Shown here: in pieces, positions 24,901 to 34,814 of the stretch
Numbering within the stretch: position 1 is the first letter of the stretch
Layout of the letters: every line of letters begins with the position of its first letter
From: Vicia villosa
Taxonomy: Eukaryota; Streptophyta; Magnoliopsida; Fabales; Fabaceae
Assembly (NCBI RefSeq): GCF_029867415.1
Contig: NC_081182.1
Location: 16,304,497 to 16,368,496, forward strand
Reading direction: 5' to 3'
Length of the DNA: 64,000 nt
The notes under the pieces: model-generated
What the model was told of the DNA's origin: nothing
The model's input: only the letters and a program-made list of their open reading frames with translations
Databases searched by the model: none
Made by a program: the position numbers and the translations under genes

Positions 24901-27900
24901 CCCCCCAGCCCCTAAGCAATCCTTAGATTCCCTTCTAAAGGGAATGATTATCATGCAAACCAGGTTATTTGCTTATAATAATATATACATCTTTTGTGAG
25001 GTTTGTATATAAAATTCATGTTCCACTTCTTTTTTTTTATATTATTTAAGGTGAACACTCCGGTACCCTTGAGTTTAGTTGGGTACCGGTATCCTCAACC
25101 AATCAAATAGTAGAATTCAATGCCACATCACTTTTATATTTTATTTTATTTGAAAATAAATTAAAAGTAAAATTCAATTTGTACTAAAGGTACTGGTACC
25201 CAACTTAAACTCATGGGTACCAAAGAATTTACCATTATTTAATTACTTAAGAGGAATATGGTGTTATAAAGCTTCCACAAGATCCAAACAAGGGTTAGAT
25301 ACTGCCAATTCACATTACAAATCAGGGTTTCGACCTCTTCATATTTTTTAAAATGTCATTTCATATCACATTGTTGTTAAGATTAGGTTATTAGTTTTTG
25401 AATCAGGATTTGTAAATTGGGGTTAGTTCTTACTATTTATTGAGATTTCGTCTTTATTTTGGATTATTCCCATTCCAGCTTAGAATATGATATCTTATTG
25501 GTATTGGGTTGTTTGGCTATGTTGGGTCCATATCAAACAGTTGAGATACCTTTCTAATGTAACAATAATGGATAGATAGATATTGGTTTCTTCTAAGAGT
25601 GTTTGCATCCTATTTCGGGAAGGCTAGTACTACTCGTGCTCACTATTCTAAATCTTATTGTCTATACAGGTGGATGGAGAAACAGTGTTGAAGTTTGCTC
25701 TCTGTTATGGTTTCCGGAATTTGCAAAACACACGAAAACTTAAAACAGGGAAATCTGATTATCATTTCCTGGAAATCATGGCATGCCCTTCAGGTACCAT
25801 ATTTCTCAATTATCTGGAATTGCATTAATTTGTTGCTTTTAGTGTTTTTCAATATTAATTTTTTCCAGAGACTCAGAAATAGGGTAGGTATTAACTGAAA
25901 ACAATGCTCATTGATGAAGGTTGCTTAAATGGGGGTGGTCAAATCAAACCAATTTCAGGGCAATCCGCTAAAGGGCTGAGTCAGTTATTAGAATCAGTTT
26001 ACATGGAAAATGTAAGTATTATCTTAGATTTGCTAGATTTTCAAGTTTTACTTCCTTTCTTTAAAAGTATGACTTGCTCGGGAACAGTGAAGTATCGAGC
26101 TATGCTTAGACTTGTGATGTTCTTATTTGGTTTTAAAATGTTTCCTGTTTTCATTTTTATTGGCAAAACAGTCCCTTAGTTTCTGTTTTCAAACATTTAT
26201 ATTTAGTTTTCAATATTCCTTGTACAAATCTTTAAAAACAGGGAAGAGAATAAAAGCAAGGGCAATTTTGCAAATTGAAAATGAAAATAGAAAATAAAAA
26301 CAAAAGATGTTTTCTAAAACTAAACATGCCTATGTTTTTATTTTCAGATTTCACACTAATTTTTAATCACAAAGTTGTTATCTTGCATTCACTGTTCTCT
26401 ATTGTAAAAGAGTAAAAAAGACTTTTTCTTATCGTCTTGCACAAATATTTGAGAACATAAAATACTTTCTATAACCGAAGATCCTTAGATTCTTGTAGGA
26501 CATGGGATGTATGCTCTACAAAATTTGCTTATGTCCATGTACTACAATTCGTGTTTGAGTATAGGATAAGGAGTTTTTTAGGATATTTCATAAGGAATTA
26601 GCGAGGAAGATACTACGTATTAGTAAATGGGAGGGGAAGTAGAGGCTGAGAGCATCATTGAATATTGTATACTTTTGTGAATAGAGTAGCAACTGGAAGG
26701 GGAAATATTGGAGGAGAGTTTTCTCTCCAATCATTTCTATATCTTTTTATTCTTTCGTTTTCTTTCAATAAAATACTTTTTTCTATGAATTCAATTCTTT
26801 GGGTTCCTAACAATTGAGAGAGTGCCAATGTTGCTTGAGATGGAGGAAGTGCGTAAATGGAATCTGCTAACATTTATGGGGATAGACCCTTTTGGGTGGA
26901 TGGCAAGTGCAGAATTTGTTTTTGAGGTTTAGGATATTCATGGGTTCCATAAGTTGCATTGGGTTCATGAGCATAGACGATGCAACACTATTTTGGTTTT
27001 GTTCTTGGCCAGTGTTTAAAAACTCGAGAGTTTACACGGAAACGATAGAGGATTGAAAAATCGTAACTCGAGAATCGTAACACGGAACGTAAGATTTTAC
27101 TATTGATTAAAAATATATTTATATATGCATAATTTTATACACGTGTCTAAAAATAATCATATAAATAAAGGAAACACATTCCAAAAAAATCTTAAATTCA
27201 CCATCATATCCATAAATTCATAACAAAAAAAAAAAAAACTTAATTCATATGGAAAACAATCTTTATAAAAAATTATAGTGAATAATAAATAATAAATAAT
27301 TATTATTCATTTTAATAGTAATACAATAGTGATAATAATTATTATAGTGAATTAATGATTCTTTGTAATAAAGCTCCTGATTATAAGAAATAATATTTAT
27401 TTATAGGAAAGAATGGATTAGTCAAAAAACGAACAGACAAAAAATAATAGCAATAATGACATAGATTTTACGTGGAATAGAAGAGTTTTAATGGGTGGAA
27501 TTGGAACAGTTTGTTGAGAACAGAAAGAATTAATACATTGTTTAGCAAATTTCTTCATATTCTTAATTAAAATATCTACTAAACCCGACCCGGATCCATA
27601 TTCATTTAAAAAATTAGGGTTTTTAAAAAAAAACCCAAAAAAGGGGCGGCCAAATCTTTTTAGCGCTGAACGATTTTGCTGCACAACTCGTACGAGTTCT
27701 CCGAGTTTGGGGATTCCGATTCCAACAGAGTCTCAGCACGACGGCATGGATTTGGAACGTAGAATCGTACGATTTTACGTCTTGACTCTCGTTTTTGCAT
27801 ACACTGTTCTTGGCATCAAGAAAACCCATATTTCATCTGGGAATCATTTTCCACAGTTTTGATTAGAAAATTTGGTGATCAGTACTAGGGAGCAAGGTCA

Positions 27901-30225
27901 ATGTTGAATGTAACATACATACACTGCAAAAAAATGAAAACATACAGTTTATTGCTAGTCTGTCATATGGAGAGGACATGCCAAAAATGGAATCTGAAGT
28001 GTGGGAGGCAAAGATACAGGATGCCATAAATCCAACACTGTCAAGCGAGATGGGGTCGAAAAAAGAAATACTTGGGTTTGTGACGGAAACGGAAGCAACA
28101 AATGACTCTCTAGGGAGATCCTGGGTCTCACATTGGGTGAAAAGACTGACAAGAAGTGGAGGTGTGGTAGTGAAGAGACCTATTCTTGTTTTCAGAAGAT
28201 TTCAGTCAGCCTTGTGTCACCGTTAAAACTGTAAAATCAGAAATCGTACACGAACCTGCATAGAAAACCAAATAACTAGACTCTTGAATGGCCCTGCACT
28301 ATTGCTGAGAGCCCAGACGTCTACATGTGACAACTACTGGGTCGGTGTGGTAGTGAAGAGACCTATTCTTGTTTTCAGAAGATTTCAGTCAGCCTTGTGT
28401 CATTGTTAAAACTGTAAAATCAGAAATCGTACACAAACCTGCATAGAAAACCAAGTAACTAGACTCTTGAATGGCCCTGCACTATTGCTGAGAGCCCAGA
28501 CGTCTACATGTGACAACTGCTGGGTCGATGAGGAAGAAAGCACCTGTGTGGGTGTAGTCATAGGGTCGATATAGACAAGAAAGGAGGATAACAAAGATAA
28601 GCGGGCATTTTTCGAATCGGGTCAACATCTAAACATTATGGGACTTGCCTAATCTAAAAATATACATAATCTATTGAGTAGGCCAGTGTCAAATACCTTT
28701 GTATCCAATGCTAGACGATATCTCTAGGAATTGGACGAAAGGTCGTTCCCTACAGCCCCAAGTCAGTCCTTCGCAACATTTGTCGTTGTAGCTTATGATG
28801 CATACACCATCCCCACTTCGAGTCCTTTAAGTAAGATCTATATGATGCCATAGGGTTAGGATCCACTCGATTTCTCAAGTTAAGGGTTAAGATCTAAATA
28901 TGTCCCACATCAAGTGAATCCCACTATCATTAAATTCTTAAAAAAATGAATTTCTTTGTTTCTATCTCTCTAAATGGAGCCCTCTATTTCTTTCAAAAAA
29001 CGAAAAGGATTCCAACTTTAATGGAACATGGGTCAAATGCCAAAGACAATAAAGAGGGACATGGGTTTGGAGCAGCAACAAAATTTGGAGGTGGGGTTGC
29101 TGGGTATCCAAAAAAGGTTATATGTTCTGCATGTGTTTCTCTTTTGTCCATTCCTTTTTGGAGGCAGGTTCATTGACTAAACGAGAAATTGGAAGCACAT
29201 AATAGGGTGGTAACTGTGCTCGTTTGCCAGTATTACACATGACAGTTTTTTAGATCAGTAGGGGAGAGGACACGGTGAATAGAAAATCAGGAGGCACAGC
29301 ATAGACAAAAGAGGTACATTCTATGAGTGAGCATCTCAATATACCCAATGGGCCTAACCCAAAGCACATCTAGCCCAATTGTATGCTTGTTTGGATACCA
29401 ATCAGAAGTTGTACTTAAGTTGTGTGGGAAGGATTGTTCTAGGTTGGTTGCTATGGCTGGAAAGTGTTCAACTGTGAAATATGAAGTGGGCTAAAACAGA
29501 AACTGTTTTATCAAGCTCTAAACAGTGGGCTCCAAGAAACATACTTTTGTTTTTCTTACAACCTATGAAACAAGAATAATTTAGATTTTAATCTTGAGGA
29601 CGGAATTGTTTTGAGAAGGGGTGTATTGTTATTATATAGGTTAAATGGGGAGATTTGTTAGGATATGAGGTAAGGACTTGGAGGAAAATATTCACTAATG
29701 GGGCTGTTGGGATTATCGTGTATAAATCAAGAGGTTATGGAGTTAGAGAGGGCTAATTGAGTATTGTAAATTCTTGTAAATAGAGTAGCAACTCTATCGG
29801 AGAAGGAGAAACCCTTGGAAGATAGTTTTCTTTCCCATTCTTTATTAATCTTAATAAAATAGTGTTCTTTCTTTGAACCCAATTTTCTGGATTCCTAAAA
29901 CTTTGTCTTTGATTTAACACTATTTATTATTTTGAACCCAATTTTCTGGATTCCTAAAACTTGCTTCAAACCGGTCAGTAATTTGTAAATAGCTTCACCG
30001 GGGTTTTCTATTGTTTCTTTTCAGAGGTTCAATATTTTATACTGGGAATGATTATGTTTGTCCATGTGATAGGTTTTGACAGCAGAACCATTCGACAACC
30101 CCATTATTAAAGATTTATATGACAAGTGGCTTGAGCAGCCTGGTTCTGAGAAAGCTAGGAGATACATGCATACACAATATCATGCACTTGAGAAAAACAT
30201 CACTTCTCAGTTACATGATTGGTGA
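18919..30225 (+). CDS. NAR1: NAR1 / IOP1-like [FeFe]-hydrogenase-related cytosolic Fe-S assembly protein, 474 aa, eleven exons
   Basis: NAR1 acts in the cytosolic iron-sulfur assembly (CIA) pathway, passing clusters from the scaffold to the CIA targeting complex. Exons: 18919-19032, 19154-19224, 20276-20429, 20558-20744, 21211-21337, 21822-22002, 22108-22157, 22241-22412, 25670-25793, 25920-26011 and 30073-30225. All junctions are GT-AG and in frame. The four N-terminal cluster ligands are visible (Cys24 in SQACIVS; Cys58, Cys61 and Cys64 in DCLACSGC). So are the four C-terminal H-cluster-type ligands (Cys174 in SACPGW, Cys230 in VMPCYDKK, Cys391 and Cys395 in ACPSGC). [15 protein letters not shown] and [10 protein letters not shown] are family blocks. 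The protein ends in a Trp (LHDW), as NAR1 proteins usually do. Introns 8 (3.3 kb) and 10 (4.1 kb) are full of transposons, but coding appears intact. Confidence 0.95.
19612..19697. repeat. 43-bp tandem duplication in NAR1 intron 2
   Basis: A unit beginning GTGTTGGAACTTGGAAATGA occurs twice with period 43. It makes a chance plus-strand frame look longer than it would be otherwise. Confidence 0.7.
21370..21480. repeat. Possible transposon fragment in NAR1 intron 5
   Basis: TGTTGTTAATCTCGAAAAGC followed by a GC-rich stretch (GGAGCGGCGCGGGCG) sits abruptly in AT-rich intron DNA. The start resembles the TGTTGT ends of the element at 23635. No matching right end or target duplication was found. 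Confidence 0.35.
23070..23580 (+). repeat. Tandem repeat, three copies of about 160 bp, in NAR1 intron 8
   Basis: Units begin at about 23085, 23241 and 23403 with T(A/G)GGTTTCGGAATGC. Each carries GAAGCAATCCTAA, AATGAGAGGAAACAAGTATT and AAGTACTTGTG. Copies differ by scattered substitutions and small indels. Non-coding. Confidence 0.85.
24114..24389 (+). pseudogene. Short Lys-rich/acidic frame, possible transposase C-terminal remnant
   Basis: A 91-codon open stretch without an own start, inside the hAT element. A basic part ([28 protein letters not shown]) is followed by an acidic tail ([27 protein letters not shown]) and TAA. Its place in a hAT element and its end-of-protein character suggest the tail of a deleted transposase. 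This is inference: no hAT dimerisation motif is left. Confidence 0.4.
24408..24536 (+). repeat. 55-bp tandem repeat, about 2.3 copies
   Basis: TTATGCTTAGAAGAACTA starts at 24408, 24463 and 24518, with identical intervening sequence in the first two units. It lies inside the hAT element. Confidence 0.9.
25050..25233. mobile_element. Mutator-type MITE, 184 bp, in NAR1 intron 8
   Basis: Flanked by perfect 9-bp copies ATTATTTAA (25041-25049 and 25234-25242), the size made by Mutator-like transposases. TIRs of about 42 bp: left GGTGAACACTCCGGTACCC, right (read inward) GGTAAATTCTTTGGTACCC, then TGAGTTTA.TTGGGTACC in both. Non-coding. Confidence 0.9.
27010..27806. mobile_element. hAT-type element (CAGTGT ends), 797 bp, in NAR1 intron 10
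   Basis: Perfect 8-bp flanking copies TTCTTGGC (27002-27009 and 27807-27814). TIRs: CAGTGTTTAAAAACTCGAGA on the left; CAGTGTATGCAAAAACGAGA read from the right. The core is AT-rich and non-coding. It interrupts the decayed LTR element, so it is younger than that element. Confidence 0.92.
28161..28526 (+). repeat. 183-bp tandem duplication inside the intron-10 LTR element
   Basis: Two adjacent copies (28161-28343 and from 28344) begin GGTGTGGTAGTGAAGAGACC and differ at only a handful of bases. The duplication is therefore much younger than the surrounding element. Non-coding. Confidence 0.9.
29874..29962 (+). repeat. Short direct repeat at the end of the intron-10 LTR element
   Basis: GAACCCAATTTTCTGGATTC and the next nine bases occur at 29874 and again 59 bp later. 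This blurs the exact right boundary of the element. Confidence 0.75.
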
Positions 30226-33200
30226 GGTGTGTTGAAACTTAACTTATAGTAGTTTCCTCTCAAGGTAATTTTATGTTATTAAACGGAAGATTACTTTGAT
30301 ATATGTTCTCTGTCTCCTTGTTGGCATATTGGAGTGGAGTCATCCAATTTTGGTAGTAAACCCGGATATCACGTTTGTAATAGCTATAATGTATTCTCTT
30401 ACAGTAATAATGTATAGTGTACCTCTGATTTACACATATTTATTTAGATAGAAGAAAGAACCACACAAACGTTTGTAATGGACCCTCCGGACCATACCTT
30501 TTTTTAGGGTCAATCAAAAGGACGTGCCTTAAATTTTCATGTGGTTCTGCTATTTTGGATATGATATTCAGGTTCTCAATTAAAGATATTCCAACTACGT
30601 GTCCTTGTTGTGAGTGATTAGGTGTGAGGATTAGAGATAGTGCCCGGTTGTTGGAGCACAAATTACATGCTTTGCATTTATCACCCTATGATGTTTCCAA
30701 CCTCACATGGTGATATAACTAGTGCTTGGTGTATTAGTAAAATAATATTACTTGTTCACATTATAAATTTAATTTGATAGGTTATTTTATATAAAGACTT
30801 TTAATTACATTTTATCATACAAGTATTCTTAAAATTAATATAACTTGTCACCAATAATATGATTAGACTGTTAGGATTTGCAAAATAATTCGTCCGTGAG
30901 AAGTTTCTCATTTAAAGGAGCATTAAAATTTTATACTAGAATATACCATGTTTTTGATTTTGTTTAAAATCATAATGTCATCTTGATTGTGTTGATTTGT
31001 TAAACATACTATTAGTCCGAAAACAGTTGATCCGCTACTGCACATGTCTTTGTGCATGTTACAGTAATTGCAGCAAGTCAGATTTTCTTAGTATTACTCT
31101 AATGGGAATTTCCTTGTAACTTTTAGGAGTGAAAAAACCTGAAAACCTCGGAATGTTTTTTGGAAATGTATTTCCGAACGCACCTCAAATCAAATTTTAA
31201 GGTGTTTCGAAAATACATCTCTGAAAATACCCTGCAATTTATGTTTTTATGGTGACGTGGAATCTATTTTATCTTATTTTTATATTTTCTTTGCATTTTT
31301 GTTAACAAATTAAGATCAATTTTTTCTTCTACTTATTTTTTTTCCTTGTATTTTCGTTAACAAATTGAGATTAATTTTTTCTTCTACTTCTTTTTTTTTT
31401 GTGTGCGCACTTATTAACTATTTTCCTTATTTTTTTCCTTGCAGGTCTATTTTTATTTTGATATATAGATGGTTAAGATTTTTATTTCTTTACAGTACAT
31501 ATATTTTGTTATTAAATTTTTATAATGAATTATTTTTTCAATTTTAATTTAATTATTTTAATTTTTATTAGTAGTTTAAATAATAGTTACAAGATTTTAT
31601 GACATATTTATGTTATTATGTGTTCATCTCCACCATTTTAAAGTTAAAATGAATAAATGATGATTGGTATAAAGAATTGTAAAAAAAAACGCTAGAGTAA
31701 TTTGACAAAATTTTTATGATAGTTAGAAAAAAAGACGGATTGCATAATATGATACGAAAAAAATCATAAGAATGAGGAAATGAAATAAGTAAAGAAAAAA
31801 AAAAAAATTAATTTCTGATATGTATTTCTGAAATTCATCAATGGGTGAATTTAGAAAGACATCTCAAAAATTGAAAAATATGGTACGTTTAGATATACAT
31901 CTTCAAAGTTAGAGGGTAAATTTCGCTAGAAGTTTTAAGAAGGTTCTAAGAAGATTAAAGGGTGTAAAAAAATTTCCTTTTCTCTAACTACCAATTTTAG
32001 TGAATATTTTTTTACTAGTAAATTCAAATTCGTATACTGATCTGAACATTAAAACTTTCTAGCAGTTGTTTCTTATTTTGATTGTTAAAAAAATAGTCTT
32101 TTTCATGATAATAGCTTTAAACAAACTTTTAATTTTATGCTATTTAATGAATGAATAATTTTTCTTTTTGGAAGAAAGTTTAAATTTGGTGGTGGAATTC
32201 TAGACCATTTACGTCTCAGTGTTGTTTACACTTAACAACACGTATATTTTGCTCGTAGCTAATAATCTTCTCTCTCTGTAGTGCTGGTAGCTCGTCATGC
32301 GTCAGCGGAATGGGCGTAACTATAATGTATTTTTTTTTTTAATATTTAGTTAATAAAAAATAATTTTTTTCTGTAGCTTCTTGATGATTTGAGAGGTTGA
32401 ATTCATGGTGAGTTATGGTGGTTCAAGTTTTTTTTTGGATGCTGTTGAGTTTGAGTTTGCATGCTTTGTTTTGTTGTACCTGCATCATTTTTGTTTACAA
32501 CACATCTCAATATGCAAGGCGTAAGATTCCAGATATTTACAGATATTCATGAATAACATCTTTTATAAAATTATATTTAAAAAAAAAAATTTAGGTTCTT
32601 TTGAAGATACAAAATTATTATCACACAACATCTACACAATTCACTCTCAATTTAACAATAAGAATTTATCTTAATAATTTTCTTTTTTTTCATCAAAACA
32701 TAATAAATCCAAATATAATAATCATACATTTTAATTTTAACCAAAACAAATAAAAGATATTGTGATTGTGAGTTATGGTGGAAGCCTGGATGACAGAGGA
32801 ATAGGAAAGGAGATACTGTTTAGACAGAGGAAAGATGCTACTAGTTGGTTGTATGATGAAATTGTTGAAGTGAAGTCTAAAGTATTTAAATATGAAATGA
32901 TTAAATATGATTTGTAAGAAATGTGAAAGATTTTGAAAATTTCAAAAAAGAAAAAAACTTTTTAAAAGATGAAAAGACATGGTAATAGAAAATTAATACT
33001 AATATTTAAATAATTTTTATAAATTATTAATGGATATGGATATCCGCGGACATGTATCATTAAATTCGCATATCTATTAACAAACGGGTATTTAAATATC
33101 CATTTATTTTATCCGTGGATATCCATTAAGTTATCCGCCCTGTATCGCCGACAGACTTTATATGCGGATACCCGCAGGTATGAGTTTTTTTAATCCTAAC

Positions 33201-33350
33201 TTTTACTATTAGACCTTTTGATTGAGCAAAGGTTTGCTGCTTGGAATTTAGATTTACACCTGTTTGTTCAGACATTTTTCATAAGTACTGGACTCAGAGT
33301 CACCACTTGATAGGGTTAGTTCATATACTTACAAAGAAGAAGGTATGTCC
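30226..33350. other. Intergenic DNA downstream of NAR1 with undefined repeats
   Basis: The first few hundred bases are probably the NAR1 3' UTR. At 31130-31985 both ends carry related words (ATGTATTTCCGAAC near 31180 and, on the other strand, GATGTATATCTAAACG near 31900), suggesting an old inverted-repeat element of about 850 bp. At 33020-33200 a stretch with GGATATCCGCGG, CGGGTATTTAAATATCC and GCGGATACCCGC resembles another non-coding repeat. No gene recognised. Confidence 0.35.
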
Positions 33351-33354
33351 CTAG

Positions 33355-34250
33355 AGGAATTGTATCTGAAAAGTCAGCCGGTGGCTTTTCGCAAGGATTT
33401 GAATTGTGTCGATGGTGCCCCGAGATGTCGATCATAGAATGGCATGTAGACCAGTGGCTATTGGATGCCAAACCAAAAGGGGAGATGAAAAAAATCTTCG
33501 GCGAGTGGAGCCAGGGTTTTCTTTTCCTTTTTCCTTTTTTTTGAGCCTATCCTGATATTTATGTCATTTACCGTGCAAATGTGATGAAAAATGAGGATGC
33601 AATGTGACATTTGAAGAAGCAGATTCGAACAACTGCTGCTTTGATCGAAATTTGAAACTCTCATTTTATTGGGGGAGTTTCTGCCTCGAGCACACCAAAT
33701 GGAACGCCTTTTGGCCTGGTTGTCGCACGATTCGTTCGAAAATTCACTCCTTCCCCTCGAGTGGATGTTCAAGATTCCTCCGTCTGAACCGCGGTTGGAC
33801 GGTTAACCTCCACCCCAAGCTGGAAGAGATCTAAATATAGAAGTCTTCTCATAAATGTTCCTGGTTTATAATTGTAAAAGGGAAAGCTTCCGTTTAGGTG
33901 GAGCGACATCCTGTGCAACTAGCTTATCCGGGCCCGAGACTAATAAAGAGTTCAAGTATTGAATTTTTAATGAAGATTAATTTTTATTTCCTGGATCTTT
34001 TTGAGGAAAATCGTCAAATGGATCTCGATAAGATGGATTTTTATACTCGTCGATGTCGACCATTTTGGCGTTTGGGGATGCTGGTCGAGGACAAGTTTTC
34101 TTGTCTGACCGTCTTCGACACGAGAAGAAGATGCTAAATGAATGAGTCAAGGATCTTAGCATTGAACAGGATTGATAATTGGAAGAAGTACGAGGTGCTT
34201 CCAACAAGTTCTTGGCCATAGAGGGTGTCATGGAATGTTTCAAGTATTTG
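33355..34250 (+). other. Unassigned sequence with protein-like fragments, probably an old retroelement
   Basis: Higher GC than its surroundings. Broken plus-strand frames read like former coding DNA: HQMERLLAWLSHDSFEN and LPLEWMFKIPPSEPRLDG near 33690-33800, and a coiled-coil-like VKDLSIEQD, LEEVRGASNKFLAIEGV near 34145-34235. The second resembles the coiled-coil region ahead of plant retrotransposon gag genes. I do not recognise the family. Stops and frame changes are frequent. Confidence 0.3.
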
Positions 34251-34439
34251 GGCTTTGTCTTGAGTCAATTATTTTTGCTCGTCAGGTCTTGACTACTTGC
34301 TTTACTCGGAGGAGTTTTGGTGGCAATAGTTAAAATTAGCTGTTAATCAAAGAGGCCACATTTATCTTTATAGTCTTAGCCCTTTGCCTCACCTTCTTTC
34401 TAGTCATGTTGCAAGGCTTTGTAGTTCCTCTTTGCCTCT

Positions 34440-34804
34440 AGAAACATCTGCGTTGATTGTTGTCGGATCATCATACACGTTGTGGTACTTTAGCTTGAGG
34501 TTGATTGGAGGGCCATTGCATCCAATATTGTTGCAAAAGGTATGCCTAGGATATAGTTGTACACGAGCTGGGAGTCGACGATCCTAATATCTCTTCCCTC
34601 CCCAAAGGTAGCCATTAGTTTTACATACTCATAAGGGCGAGTTACATTGTCGTTGAAGGCCTGCAAATCAGAACTTTGGCAAAAAAATTCTTTCATCAAT
34701 CCCATCTTCTCGAAGAGATTTGAGCACATAATATTGTAGGAATTTATGCCATTCATCACTAACTTGGATATATTGAAGTTAGAGACCATGGTCGTCATCG
34801 ACAT
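34440..34804 (-). pseudogene. Ty3/gypsy aspartic-protease region fragment
   Basis: Minus-strand frame 34804-34490 reads YNIMCSNLFEKMGL, TRPYEYVKLMATFGEG, VDSQLVYNYILGIP and ILDAMAL. After a frame change it continues INLKLKYHNVYDDPTTINAD down to about 34445. These blocks match the protease and following linker of plant gypsy polyproteins (normally TRPYGYVEL, YN.ILGRPTL, STVHLKLKYP). The active-site region and reverse transcriptase are absent. The copy is dead. Confidence 0.75.
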
Positions 34805-34814
34805 ACATTTGAAC

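Larger units (their letters stand above)
26560..29912 (+). mobile_element. Decayed non-autonomous LTR retrotransposon in NAR1 intron 10
   Basis: Two diverged direct repeats (about 26560-26815 and 29640-29912) share TGTAAATAGAGTAGCAACT-like, AGTTTTCT.TCC, TCTTTATTAATCTTAATAAA and TTTCT.TGAA..CAATT..TGG words, in the order of a plant LTR 3' half. Before the second, GAGAAGGGGTGTAT then TGTTATTATA looks like a polypurine tract plus LTR start, as in many gypsy elements. The middle holds no gag-pol frame, a 183-bp duplication and a later hAT insertion. Boundaries are approximate. Confidence 0.55.
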
